50,203 bases of DNA from the NCBI GenBank assembly GCA_033558025.1, contig JAUCEF010000048.1, positions 1-50,203 on the forward strand, in the 5' to 3' direction. This DNA is from Phytophthora sp. 'mugwort' (taxonomy: Eukaryota; Oomycota; Peronosporomycetes; Peronosporales; Peronosporaceae). Shown piece by piece: positions 19,215 through 28,170 of this stretch. The translations under genes and the position numbers were made by a program. Under the pieces are notes generated by a model, which did no database searches, was not told where the DNA came from, and saw only the letters and a program-made list of their open reading frames with translations. Within the stretch, counting starts at the first letter, position 1. Every line of letters starts with the position of its first letter.

Positions 19215-19883
19215 TTATTTTATTTTAAAATTATTATTTTTTATTTTTTGATTTTGAATAATAGTTTGAATATAAGAAAGTCTTGAAAATTCTTTTTTTG
19301 ATTTTTTAAATATATTTAAATTATTAACTTTAAAATTTAAATATTTTAATTTATAACAATTAATTAAACGTGTTGAATTAATTCTTCTTTTATAGAAACC
19401 TTTTTTATTATATTTATTAAAATAAAATTTTTTTTTATAATTTAAAGCATTATTTAAATTAATAGGTTTTATAGAAAAAATAAATCCTAAAATTGAAATA
19501 AAAATTTTTTTATTATTCCAATTTCCACCAAGTAAACGACCTTTTATTGAATTATTTTTTTTTATTAAAATATTTTGAAGCATTATTTTATTAAATTGAT
19601 GTAATATATTATAAGTTAAATCATAATTAAATAATATAATATTTTCATATTTTATAGCAATTGTTGAAATTTTATCTATTTTTATTAAAGTAAAAGGTAA
19701 ATAAATGTTTTCATAATTATTAAATTCAATTACATAAGATTCTAAATTTAAATTATTAAATAAAATTGGATTTTCAAATAAAATATTTTTTAATTTAAAT
19801 TTTTTTTTTTTTAAATAATTATTTTTTAAAAATTGTTGATAATTTGATAAATTATTTGTTTTTTGTTTTTTTAATTTTTTCAT
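19215..19883 (-). CDS. orf222, possible S1-domain ribosomal protein, left copy
   Basis: A 222-residue, very Lys/Asn-rich protein between the CAU tRNA and atp8. The middle (about 112-137) reads SIKGRLLGGNWNNKKIFISI followed by LGFIFSIKP, which resembles the opening strands of an S1 RNA-binding domain (KGRV-x-G, then V-x-I-x-G-x-x-GFIP). It could therefore be a mitochondrial rps1. The rest shows no motif that I know. Its setting among ribosomal protein genes supports a ribosomal role. The frame is intact in both arms. Confidence 0.45.
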   Translation of the reverse strand: MKKLKKQKTNNLSNYQQFLKNNYLKKKKFKLKNILFENPILFNNLNLESYVIEFNNYENIYLPFTLIKIDKISTIAIKYENIILFNYDLTYNILHQFNKIMLQNILIKKNNSIKGRLLGGNWNNKKIFISILGFIFSIKPINLNNALNYKKKFYFNKYNKKGFYKRRINSTRLINCYKLKYLNFKVNNLNIFKKSKKEFSRLSYIQTIIQNQKIKNNNFKIK

Positions 19884-19904
19884 TTAAAATAAAAATTTTT
19901 TAAT

Positions 19905-19978
19905 TAGGCCTAGTAGGATTTGAACCTACAACTATACCGTTATGAGCGGTATGCTCTAACCAATTAAACTATAAGCCT
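19905..19978 (-). tRNA. tRNA with CAU anticodon (elongator Met or Ile), left copy
   Basis: The acceptor AGGCTTA pairs with TAGGCCT, with one T-G. The anticodon stem TACCG/CGGTA holds loop CTCATAA. The body (TTAGAGCA, then CGCTCATAACG) resembles bacterial elongator Met tRNA, but Ile(CAU) cannot be excluded. Confidence 0.85.
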
Positions 19979-19980
19979 AA

Positions 19981-20385
19981 TTATTTATAAATAAATTTTG
20001 TTTTAACCGGCAATTTATTAGAACCCGCTTTTAAAACTTTTTTTGCATTTTCTAATGAAATACCGCTAATTTCATATAAAATTTGACCTTTTTTAACTTT
20101 AGCAACCCAAAAAGAAACAGCACCTTTTCCTTTACCCATACGATTTTCTGTAGGTTTTGCTGTTACAGGTGTATCTGGAAAAACACGAATCCAAAGAAAT
20201 CCTAATCGTTTCATTTTTCGAATAATTATTCGACGAGTTGCTTCTATTTGTCTTGATGTTAAACGTGTTTCTTTTAAAACTTTAATAGCATATTTACCAT
20301 AAACAATATTATTACCTTTTGTTGTTTTACCTGTAAGTTTACTTTTAAATTGTTTTTTATATTTAGTTTTTTTTGGAAATAACAT
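19981..20385 (-). CDS. rpl16: ribosomal protein L16 (uL16m), left copy
   Basis: The 134-residue product has the L16 signatures TSRQIEATRRIIIRKMKR (about 42-59), LWIRVFPDTPVTAKPTENRM and GKGKGAVSFWVAKVKKGQIL. Its start overlaps the end of rps3 by 23 bases in another frame, so translation is probably coupled. Confidence 0.96.
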   Translation of the reverse strand: MLFPKKTKYKKQFKSKLTGKTTKGNNIVYGKYAIKVLKETRLTSRQIEATRRIIIRKMKRLGFLWIRVFPDTPVTAKPTENRMGKGKGAVSFWVAKVKKGQILYEISGISLENAKKVLKAGSNKLPVKTKFIYK

Positions 20386-21193
20386 AATTAGTATTTTTAA
20401 TTCTTTGTTTTTTTAAAAATTTAGAATTTAATGTAGTTTTTAGTGGTTTAAAAAAAATCCATAATTTAATACTACAAATACCCGATGGTGTTTTAAATTC
20501 ATTAAAATGATATTTAATATCATATTCTAAAGTATTTAATGGTATTTTTCCTTTTTGAAAAATTAGTTTTTTTTTACGTTTTGATTTATTTAAACGACCT
20601 TTAAATTGTAAACGATAACCAATAAAATTAGAAAATATTTTAAAAAATTCTTGAAGCATATTATCAATATTATTAATAAATTTTTTATGTGTTTTTTTTT
20701 TTTCTAATGTTTGTTTAATATAAAAAGTTATAATATTTATATTTTTAGTATAAAAAGCATAACTAAAATTATAAATCATTTTTTTAACATTTTTATTAAT
20801 TCGATTATTTTTTCTTATTTTATCAAAAATTCTTTTTAAATTTTTTCGTAATTTAATTAATTCAAAAAATTGGACATTTTTGATAAATAATTTAATATTA
20901 TTATTAATATAATATATATTTAAATATTTAATAATTTGATTATAAGATAATTTATAATATTTTTTTGCATTTTTTTGAATATAAACATATATATTTATAT
21001 TATTTGATGTTTTTACTATATTTATATCTATTAATTTTAAATTTTTATAATTAAAAATATTTTGAAAATATTTTTTAATTTCTAAATCAAAATGCAATAA
21101 ATTAGAATACTCATTATTATTAACAATCCATTGGGAATCCCAATTTTTTTTTTTATTTAATCTTAAACTAATTGGTATAATTTTTTGACCCAT
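20363..21193 (-). CDS. rps3: ribosomal protein S3 (uS3m), left copy
   Basis: The 276-residue product starts MGQKIIPISLRLNKKKNWDS and ends with a C-terminal domain containing GRLNKSKRKKKLIFQKGKIP and the ITPSG-like EFKTPSGICSIKLWIFF (about 237-253), which is typical of S3. The middle is Lys/Asn-rich and poorly conserved. Order rpl2-rps19-rps3-rpl16 as in the bacterial S10 operon (rpl22 missing). Confidence 0.93.
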   Translation of the reverse strand: MGQKIIPISLRLNKKKNWDSQWIVNNNEYSNLLHFDLEIKKYFQNIFNYKNLKLIDINIVKTSNNINIYVYIQKNAKKYYKLSYNQIIKYLNIYYINNNIKLFIKNVQFFELIKLRKNLKRIFDKIRKNNRINKNVKKMIYNFSYAFYTKNINIITFYIKQTLEKKKTHKKFINNIDNMLQEFFKIFSNFIGYRLQFKGRLNKSKRKKKLIFQKGKIPLNTLEYDIKYHFNEFKTPSGICSIKLWIFFKPLKTTLNSKFLKKQRIKNTNYVISKKN

Positions 21194-21196
21194 AAT

Positions 21197-21433
21197 TTAT
21201 TTTTTTTTTTTATATATATGTTTTTTTCGTGTATTAATAAATTCACCAAATTTAAAACCAATCATTTTATCATTTATTTCCAAATTAATAAATATTTTAC
21301 CATTATAAATACTTACAGAATGATTACTATATTCAGGTAATATTGTTAAATTTTTATTAGTTATTTTTATCCATTGTTTTTTTTTTAATAAATTAACTTT
21401 AAAAAATGGACCTTTATATTTACTTCTAGACAT
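21197..21433 (-). CDS. rps19: ribosomal protein S19 (uS19m), left copy
   Basis: The 78-residue product has the S19 pattern: SRSKYKGPFF, TILPEYSNHSVSIYNGKIFI and the C-terminal KMIGFKFGEFINTRKKHIYK. Three bases separate it from rpl2 and from rps3. Confidence 0.96.
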   Translation of the reverse strand: MSRSKYKGPFFKVNLLKKKQWIKITNKNLTILPEYSNHSVSIYNGKIFINLEINDKMIGFKFGEFINTRKKHIYKKKK

Positions 21434-21436
21434 AAT

Positions 21437-22243
21437 TTATTTAATAATTAATTTTTTTTTTGTTTTTTTACGTGTAGGCTTTCCTTTAGTTATTTTACCT
21501 TGTGGTGTTACAGAAGGTCGCCCTCCACTTGTTTTACCCTCACCACCACCATGTGGATGATCGACAGGATTTTTTGCTACACCACGTACAGAAGGTCGTC
21601 TATTTAACCAACGTGAACGCCCAGCTTTACCTAATTTAATTTTTTTATGATTAATATTAGATACAACACCTAATGTTGCATAACAAGTTAATAAAATTAA
21701 TTTTAATTCACCAGAATTTAAACGAATTCGAGCGTATTTATTATCAATTTTTTGAATTAATTGTGCAGATGTTCCAGCACTTCTTATTAATTTTCCTCTA
21801 GATTTTGGATATAAACTAATATTATGAATTAAACTACCAATTGGTATATTTTGTAATGGTAAAGCATTACCTACTTTTAATTCAGCATTAGGTGAACTTT
21901 TTATATATTGATTAATTTTTAAACCTTCCGGTGCTAAAATTAAATAAGATTTAGAATTGTTTTTAATATAAGCGATATTTGCGGAACGATTAGGATCATA
22001 TAAAATTTTAATAATATAACCTTCAATATTTTTAGATCTATTAAAATCAATTATTCTATATAAACGTTTATGTCCACCACCGCGATGTTTTATAGTTATT
22101 TTACCTTGATTATTTTTACCATTAGCACGTTGAAAACCTTTTGTTAAAGATTTAATTTTAAAAATTTTAGTTAAATTATCTTTTTTTAATAAAAATGTTT
22201 GACGTTGTGATGGTGTTATAGGTTTTATTTTTTTTTCTATCAT
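21437..22243 (-). CDS. rpl2: ribosomal protein L2 (uL2m), left copy
   Basis: The 268-residue product contains the L2 landmarks [18 protein letters not shown] (about 52-69) and [20 protein letters not shown] followed by [20 protein letters not shown] (about 207-246), including the peptidyl-transferase-proximal His. It heads the rpl2-rps19-rps3-rpl16 cluster and is divergent from rps13 with 28 bases between. Confidence 0.97.
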   Translation of the reverse strand: MIEKKIKPITPSQRQTFLLKKDNLTKIFKIKSLTKGFQRANGKNNQGKITIKHRGGGHKRLYRIIDFNRSKNIEGYIIKILYDPNRSANIAYIKNNSKSYLILAPEGLKINQYIKSSPNAELKVGNALPLQNIPIGSLIHNISLYPKSRGKLIRSAGTSAQLIQKIDNKYARIRLNSGELKLILLTCYATLGVVSNINHKKIKLGKAGRSRWLNRRPSVRGVAKNPVDHPHGGGEGKTSGGRPSVTPQGKITKGKPTRKKTKKKLIIK

Positions 22244-22271
22244 TTTATATGGTATATAGATAAAATCTATT

Positions 22272-22685
22272 ATGTTATATATTTTTAATAAAACAATTTC
22301 AGATTCAAAAAGTATTTTATATTCATTAACTATATTATATGGTATTAATGAATTTCAATCCAAGAAAATTTGTAAAAATATAGGAATTAATCCTCAAATC
22401 ACCCTTAATAAACTTAAAAACAACCATGTAAACCGACTGGTTAATTATATTAATAAAAATTTAAAAGTTGAACAACTTTTAAAAAAAATTAAAACTGAAA
22501 GATTAAATGAATTAGTAGAAATTAAAAGTAATCGTGGAATTAGACAAAGTCAGGGATTACCTGTTAGAGGACAACGTACTCATACAAATTCAAAAACATC
22601 TAAAAAATTAAAAAAAATTTTTATTCAAAAACGTATTTCACGTAATAAACGACCATTTAAAAGTCAAAAAAAAAAAAAAAGATAA
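22272..22685 (+). CDS. rps13: ribosomal protein S13 (uS13m), left copy
   Basis: The 137-residue product has [20 protein letters not shown] near the N-terminus and the C-terminal signature SNRGIRQSQGLPVRGQRTHT followed by NSKTSKK (about 85-111). Head of the rps13-rps11 pair on the plus strand. Confidence 0.96.
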   Translation: MLYIFNKTISDSKSILYSLTILYGINEFQSKKICKNIGINPQITLNKLKNNHVNRLVNYINKNLKVEQLLKKIKTERLNELVEIKSNRGIRQSQGLPVRGQRTHTNSKTSKKLKKIFIQKRISRNKRPFKSQKKKKR

Positions 22686-22697
22686 AGTTATTATTCT

Positions 22698-23111
22698 ATG
22701 AATAAAAATAAATATAATTTTAAAAATAAATTTAAAAAAAAAATAAATTTAAAAAAAAAAAATCCTTTAATTTTAACAAATTTACATATTACAGCAAATT
22801 TAAAAAATACTATTATAAGTTTAACAACTTATAAAGGAAATCTTTTAAAACAATGGTCTACAAAATCATTAAAAAAAACACGTTTTAAAAAAAATACACC
22901 ATATAATGTTCAATTAATTGTATATAAAATTAATAAATATCTTCAATTAAAAAAAATAAAAAAATTAAAAATTTATTTACATGGTACTGGTTTAGGTCGA
23001 TATAATGTTTTAAAAAATATAAAAAATAAAAAAATTAAAATAAAATATATTTTAGATAAAACAACAAAACCTTTTAATGGTTGTAGATTAAAAAAACAAA
23101 AAAGACGTTAA
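22698..23111 (+). CDS. rps11: ribosomal protein S11 (uS11m), left copy
   Basis: The 137-residue product has a basic N-terminal extension, then LHITANLKNTIISLTTYKGN (about 29-48), YLHGTGLGRYNVLKNI (about 93-108) and the C-terminal NGCRLKKQKRR signature. It follows rps13 by 12 bases. Confidence 0.95.
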   Translation: MNKNKYNFKNKFKKKINLKKKNPLILTNLHITANLKNTIISLTTYKGNLLKQWSTKSLKKTRFKKNTPYNVQLIVYKINKYLQLKKIKKLKIYLHGTGLGRYNVLKNIKNKKIKIKYILDKTTKPFNGCRLKKQKRR

Positions 23112-23120
23112 TTTTAATAT

Positions 23121-23205
23121 GGATAGGTGATCGAGTGGTTTAAGGTGTCAGTCTTGAAAACTGAAGTATGTAATAATACCGTGGGTTCAAATCCCACTCT
23201 ATCCT
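23121..23205 (+). tRNA. trnS: tRNA-Ser (UGA), left copy
   Basis: Class II tRNA. The acceptor GGATAGG pairs with TCTATCC. The anticodon stem CAGTC region holds loop CTTGAAA, giving UGA. It begins nine bases after rps11. Confidence 0.93.
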
Positions 23206-23209
23206 TTAA

Positions 23210-23280
23210 AAGCTAGAGACGGATTCGAACCGTCATTAAAGGATTTGCAGTCCTTTACATTACCTTTATGTTATCTAGCC
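23210..23280 (-). tRNA. trnC: tRNA-Cys (GCA), left copy
   Basis: The acceptor GGCTAGA pairs with TCTAGCT. The anticodon stem AAGGA/TCCTT has loop CTGCAAA, giving GCA. The only minus-strand gene between trnS and tatC. Confidence 0.93.
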
Positions 23281-23297
23281 AAAATAAATTATATTAT

Positions 23298-23501
23298 ATG
23301 AATAAAAATAAAAAATTTTTTACCTATAAAAATAAAATTATTTTAACAAATGGATCTTCTTTAAAAATAACATCTATTAAGTATTTAAAAAATTATCAAT
23401 TAAATTTAAGAATTTTTAAAGAAACAGATATTATTACAAATACAAATATCAATTTAAATAAAAGTAAATTAAATTTTATAAAAAAAAATAAATTAAATTA
23501 A
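23298..23501 (+). CDS. rpl31: candidate ribosomal protein L31 (bL31m), left copy
   Basis: The 67-residue basic product starts at the ATG at 23298; the frame is open upstream only because it runs into trnC. The stretch TYKNKIILTNGSSLKITSIK resembles the TDGSS core of short, zinc-free mitochondrial L31 proteins of brown algae and jakobids. It overlaps the end of the convergent tatC by nine bases. The assignment is a family guess from a short motif; an unidentified ORF of about 64 codons in other oomycetes may be the same gene. Confidence 0.5.
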   Translation: MNKNKKFFTYKNKIILTNGSSLKITSIKYLKNYQLNLRIFKETDIITNTNINLNKSKLNFIKKNKLN

Positions 23502-24236
23502 TTTATATTTATTTAAATATATTGAAATATAAATAAATATTTCAAAAAAAAAAAAAAAGATAAAATAAATTAATATAAAATTAAATATATCTGGTGGTGT
23601 AATTAAAGCACTCAATAATATTATTTTTAAATAAAAGAATTTTCTTAAATTAATAATTATTTTAATTTTTAAAATATTATTTGATATAAAAAAAAATAAA
23701 GAAAAAAAATAAATAAATATTATAAATATATAAATAAAAGAAGAAAAAATAAAATCAAAATAATTATCAATTTTTGGTTCAAAATAAATTGTTAAAAGAT
23801 ATAAATTTGAAAAATTTAAATTTAATAAAAAATCCCAAATATGTGGAATAATATTAGTAAAAATAAATTTTATTATAAAAAAATTAAAAATTATAAAAAA
23901 AATATAAAATTTTATAAAAATAAAATTTTCAAATTTATATAAACCTTTTGATAAAAAAAACCAAAATAATAAAAAACTTAATTGAATTGTTATAAAAGTT
24001 GTTATGAAAATTGCTATAAAAATATTAGTAATAAAAATTTCAGTAATATTAGTAAAAATAAAATATTTTAACATATTTTTATTAAGTAAATTATTAACTA
24101 ATAAATATATTAATTGATCAGAAAAATAATATGAAATTATAAAAAGATAAAAAAAAGTGATTAAAAGTATAAAAAAATTATATTTTAATTCAAATAAATG
24201 TAATTGTAAATAAGTTATTATTTTTTTTTTTTTCAT
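23493..24236 (-). CDS. tatC: twin-arginine translocase subunit TatC, left copy
   Basis: Multi-spanning inner-membrane receptor of the Tat pathway, which moves folded proteins. The 247-residue product begins with the TatC-like cytoplasmic stretch (LQLHLFELKYNFFILLITFF, about 11-30), has the conserved FTNITEIFITNIFIAIFITT loop and helix (about 62-81) and the FWFFLSKGLYKFENFIFIKF segment (about 93-112), and ends with several Ile/Phe-rich helices including LLSALITPPDIFNFILIYFI. Length fits the family. In mitochondria the known role is export of the Rieske protein domain; here that is inference. Confidence 0.9.
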   Translation of the reverse strand: MKKKKIITYLQLHLFELKYNFFILLITFFYLFIISYYFSDQLIYLLVNNLLNKNMLKYFIFTNITEIFITNIFIAIFITTFITIQLSFLLFWFFLSKGLYKFENFIFIKFYIFFIIFNFFIIKFIFTNIIPHIWDFLLNLNFSNLYLLTIYFEPKIDNYFDFIFSSFIYIFIIFIYFFSLFFFISNNILKIKIIINLRKFFYLKIILLSALITPPDIFNFILIYFIFFFFFEIFIYISIYLNKYKLI

Positions 24237-24254
24237 ATATTTAAAAAAATATTA

Positions 24255-24337
24255 GCCTACTTGGTGAAATTGGTAAACACGATAGATTTAAAATCTGTTC
24301 CCTTTTAGGGTTATTGGTTCAAGTCCAATAGTAGGTA
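24255..24337 (+). tRNA. trnL: tRNA-Leu (UAA), left copy
   Basis: Class II tRNA. The acceptor GCCTACT pairs with AGTAGGT. The anticodon stem ATAGA/TCTGT region holds loop TTTAAAA, giving UAA, the tRNA for the very frequent TTA codon. Confidence 0.93.
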
Positions 24338-24345
24338 TTTTTATT

Positions 24346-24428
24346 ATCAAAGTGGTGAAATTGGTAAACACGTTACACTTAGGATGTAAAGCTTAAAAGC
24401 GTTAAGGGTTCAAATCCCTTCTTTGATA
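24346..24428 (+). tRNA. trnL: tRNA-Leu (UAG), left copy
   Basis: Class II tRNA. The acceptor ATCAAAG pairs with CTTTGAT. The anticodon stem TTACA/TGTAA holds loop CTTAGGA, giving UAG. In tandem with the other trnL. Confidence 0.93.
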
Positions 24429-24510
24429 TTACTATAATAATATATTTTAAATAAAATATATCTTTTTAGTGAAAATAAATTTATATTTTATTTAATTTTT
24501 TATCATTAAA

Positions 24511-26515
24511 ATGATTAATATATATTAACAATATCGAATTAAAAGTTAATAAAAATTTAACAGTTTTACAAGCATGTAATAATTTTAAAATTCAAATCCC
24601 TAAATTCTGTTTTCAAGAGAATTTACAAATTGCCGGTAATTGTCGTATGTGTTTAGTTGAAATCGAAAATTCCCCTAAACCTGTAGCTTCATGTGCAATG
24701 CCTTTAATACCAAATATGAAAATATTTACTAATACTCCTTTAGTACAAAAAGCACGTGAAAGTGTATTAGAATTTCTTTTAATAAATCATCCATTAGATT
24801 GTCCTATTTGTGATCAAGCGTCAGAATGTGATTTACAAGATCAAACAATGATTTTTGGATCGGATCGTAGTCGTTTTTTTTTTAAAAAACGTGGCGTTGA
24901 AGATAAATATTGTGGTCCTTTTATTAAAACAATTATGACAAGATGTATTCATTGTACACGTTGTGTACGTTTTGCTAATGAAATTTGTGGAATTGACGGT
25001 TTAGGTACAACAGGTCGTGGTAATAAAACTGAAATTAATTTTTATTCTTCAAATATTTTTAAATCCGAATTTTCTGGTAATTTAGTAGATTTATGTCCTG
25101 TTGGTGCATTAACTTCTAAACCCTATACTTTTAAAGCACGTTCTTGGGAATTAAAAAAAAAAGAGGGTATTGCTATTTTAGATAGTATTGGTTCAAATAT
25201 TAAAATTGATATTTTTAATAATGAAATTATACGTATTTTACCTAAAACTAATTTTAATATTAATAAAGAATGGATATCAGATAAAACAAGATATTTTTTT
25301 GATAGTTTAAAATATCAACGATTAAAATATCCATTATTAAAAGATAATCAAAACAATTTTCATAGGATTTCTTGGTTAGATGCTCTAAATATTATTAATA
25401 AAAAATTGATAATTACAGATAGTTTTAATGCTAAAAGTATTATTGGTGATTTAACTGATTTAGAATCTCTTTTTTTATTAAAAAAAAATTTAAATAAATT
25501 AGGAATTTCAAATGTAAATTATGAACAATTTTTAAAAAATCGACAAATTAAGATAAATTCTGATTTAGCTTCAAATTTTTTATTTAATAATACTTTAAAA
25601 TCTATTGAAGAATCTGATGTTTGTTTAATAATTGGTAGTGATATTCGTCAAGAAGGTTCTATTTTAAATATTCATTTAATTAATCGTTTAAAAAAAGGAA
25701 ATTTTAAAATAGCATATATCGGTAATAAAATTAATTTTACTTATCCAGTAAAACATTTAGGATTAACTTTTAAAACTTTAATAAATATTATTTTAGGAAA
25801 ACATGTATTTTGTAAACAATTAAAAAAAGCAAAAAAACCTTTAATTATTATAGGTAGTAATATTTTAAATCAAAAAAATGGTTTTTTTTTATTATCAAAA
25901 TTAAAAAATTTATCATTTATTAACCATAATATTAATTTCTTTAATTTTCAAACTTCTTTAATTAATTTTTTTGAAATTACTTTTCCAAAATCATTAAATA
26001 TGTTAAATAATTCAAAATTATATTATTTATTTAATACAAATTTACAAAATAAATTAAAAATAACTAAAAATAGTTTTGTTATTTATCAAGGACATCATTT
26101 TACTAAAGATGCTCAAAATTCAAATCTAATTTTACCTGGATTAACTTTTTTAGAAAAAAATGGAATGTATATTAATTTAGAAGGTTTTATTCAAAAAAAT
26201 GAACAAATTTTAAATGTAAATATAGAACAACGTAAAGATTCTATAATTTATAGAAATCTTTATAAATTTTTATTAAATAAAAATCAATCTAAATCAGAAG
26301 CTTTTTTAAAAATTAAAGATATTTTACCTTATTTATTAAAAAAAAAAATAAAAATTATTTATAATTTTAGTTTTAATAAAAAATTTTTAAAAATTAATAT
26401 TAATTTTTTAGATTCATTAATTAAAAATAATTATTATACAAATATATTAGAACAATATTCAAAAATATTGATTAATTCTAATAAAATTTTCAAAAATCAA
26501 TCAAAATTATTATGA
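24511..26515 (+). CDS. nad11: NADH dehydrogenase subunit 11 (75-kDa), left copy, N-terminal frameshift
   Basis: Iron-sulphur subunit of complex I. The 2Fe-2S N-terminal domain is clear ([20 protein letters not shown]), then [20 protein letters not shown] with the N3-type ligands, [20 protein letters not shown] and [15 protein letters not shown] for 4Fe-4S clusters, and a long C-terminal molybdopterin-enzyme-like part, so this is the full-length form. In this copy the TA-repeat after the ATG at 24511 is two bases shorter than in the other arm and gives an early stop; without that gap the product would be about 668 residues. The TGA stop overlaps the nad1 ATG (ATGA). Confidence 0.95.
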
Positions 26516-27492
26516 TATACACAATTTTAAAATTTTTAATTTTCATATTACCTTTATTAATTGCTGTGGCTTATTTTACTTTAGTTGAACGTAAAATATT
26601 AGCTTCTATTCAAAGAAGAAGAGGACCTAATGTTGTAGGTACTTTTGGATTATTACAACCATTAGCTGATGGTCTTAAATTATTCGTAAAAGAAACAATT
26701 TTACCAAGTAATGCTGATGTAATTTTATTTATATTTGCACCTATTTTAGCTTTTTTTTTAAGTCTATTAAGTTGGACAATAATACCTTTAGGTTTTGGTA
26801 TGTTTTTTACTGAATTAAATATTGGTATTTTATATTTAATAGCAATTTCATCTTTAGGTGTATACGGTGTTATTATAGGTGGTTGGTCAAGTAATTCTAA
26901 ATATTCGTTTTTAGGGGCTTTAAGATCAACAGCACAAATGATTTCATATGAATTAACTATTGGGTTTTCAATTCTTTCAGTAATTGTTTGTGCAAAATCT
27001 TTAAATTTAATTTCTATTATTTGGGCACAAAAAACGGTATGGTATTGTTTTCCTCTTTTTCCTATTTTTATAATTTTTTTTATATCTTGTTTAGCAGAAA
27101 CAAATCGACATCCCTTTGATTTACCTGAAGCTGAAGCTGAATTAGTTTCAGGTTATAATGTAGAATATTCTGCAATGGGTTTTGCATTATTTTTTTTAGG
27201 TGAATATGCTAATATGTTATTAATGAGTAGTTTAACTACGATTTTATTTTTAGGTGGTTGGTTAGCACCTTTCCCTTTTAGTATAAATTGTATTAATTTT
27301 TTACCCGGATCTTTTTGGTTTAGTATTAAAATTTGTTTTTTTGTTGTTTTATTTGTAGTTGCTCGAGCTATTTTACCTCGATATCGTTATGACCAATTAA
27401 TGCGTTTAGGTTGGAAAGTATTTCTACCTTTTTCATTATCCTGGTTTTTATATACTGCAAGTATTTTAATAAGTTTTAATTGGTTAATTTAA
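26512..27492 (+). CDS. nad1: NADH dehydrogenase subunit 1, left copy
   Basis: Membrane subunit of complex I near the quinone site. The 326-residue product has [20 protein letters not shown] (about 24-43), [20 protein letters not shown] (about 134-153), the [20 protein letters not shown] loop (about 194-213) and [20 protein letters not shown]. Start overlaps the nad11 stop by four bases; its end overlaps the nad4L start by 13 bases. Intact and identical in both arms. Confidence 0.98.
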   Translation: MIYTILKFLIFILPLLIAVAYFTLVERKILASIQRRRGPNVVGTFGLLQPLADGLKLFVKETILPSNADVILFIFAPILAFFLSLLSWTIIPLGFGMFFTELNIGILYLIAISSLGVYGVIIGGWSSNSKYSFLGALRSTAQMISYELTIGFSILSVIVCAKSLNLISIIWAQKTVWYCFPLFPIFIIFFISCLAETNRHPFDLPEAEAELVSGYNVEYSAMGFALFFLGEYANMLLMSSLTTILFLGGWLAPFPFSINCINFLPGSFWFSIKICFFVVLFVVARAILPRYRYDQLMRLGWKVFLPFSLSWFLYTASILISFNWLI

Positions 27493-27797
27493 TTATGAAT
27501 ATTTTAAATCATTTTATTTTTACTTTTTTTTTATTCTGTCTTGGATTATTTGGTATAATTTTAAATAGACAGAATATTATTATTATTTTAATGTCTATTG
27601 AATTATTATTATTATCAATTAATTTAAATTTTATTTATTTTGCAGTTTTAATTGATGATATAATAGGACAAGTTTTTTCTTTATTAATTTTAACAGTAGC
27701 TGCAGCAGAATCAGCTATTGGATTAGCTATTATGATTATTTTCTTTAAATTATATGGAGATATTTCAATTTATAAAATAAATTTATTATCATTATAA
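27480..27797 (+). CDS. nad4L: NADH dehydrogenase subunit 4L, left copy
   Basis: Small three-helix subunit of complex I. The 105-residue product carries the conserved [20 protein letters not shown] and [20 protein letters not shown] segments with the membrane Glu residues. The annotated ATG at 27480 lies inside nad1; an ATG at 27495 just after the nad1 stop is a likely alternative. The last codons and the stop lie inside the hairpin at the centre of the palindrome. Confidence 0.96.
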   Translation: MVNLIMNILNHFIFTFFLFCLGLFGIILNRQNIIIILMSIELLLLSINLNFIYFAVLIDDIIGQVFSLLILTVAAAESAIGLAIMIIFFKLYGDISIYKINLLSL

Positions 27798-27847
27798 TAA
27801 ATTTATTTTATAAATTGAAATATCTCCATATAATTTAAAGAAAATAA
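27736..27847. repeat. 54-bp perfect hairpin at the centre of the palindrome
   Basis: 27736-27789 is perfectly complementary to 27794-27847, with the 4-base loop CATT at 27790-27793. The left strand is the 3' end of nad4L. A third copy of the same 48-base unit follows in inverted orientation at 27865-27912 as part of the right arm. The copy at 27798-27845 therefore is extra. The switch from hairpin to right arm occurs at the shared string AAAATAA. Confidence 0.9.
27810..27840. other. 31-base asymmetric spacer of the palindrome
   Basis: The only bases at the centre that do not pair with themselves. It is an inverted copy of 27743-27773 in nad4L. No gene separates the two arms. Confidence 0.9.
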
Positions 27848-27852
27848 ATTTA

Positions 27853-28170
27853 TTATAATGATAATAAATTTATTTTATAAATTGAAATATCTCCATATAA
27901 TTTAAAGAAAATAATCATAATAGCTAATCCAATAGCTGATTCTGCTGCAGCTACTGTTAAAATTAATAAAGAAAAAACTTGTCCTATTATATCATCAATT
28001 AAAACTGCAAAATAAATAAAATTTAAATTAATTGATAATAATAATAATTCAATAGACATTAAAATAATAATAATATTCTGTCTATTTAAAATTATACCAA
28101 ATAATCCAAGACAGAATAAAAAAAAAGTAAAAATAAAATGATTTAAAATATTCATAATTAAATTAACCAA
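27853..28170 (-). CDS. nad4L: NADH dehydrogenase subunit 4L, right copy
   Basis: Intact copy, protein identical to the left one (105 residues). It converges on the left copy across the central hairpin, with 55 bases between the two stop codons. Confidence 0.96.
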   Translation of the reverse strand: MVNLIMNILNHFIFTFFLFCLGLFGIILNRQNIIIILMSIELLLLSINLNFIYFAVLIDDIIGQVFSLLILTVAAAESAIGLAIMIIFFKLYGDISIYKINLLSL

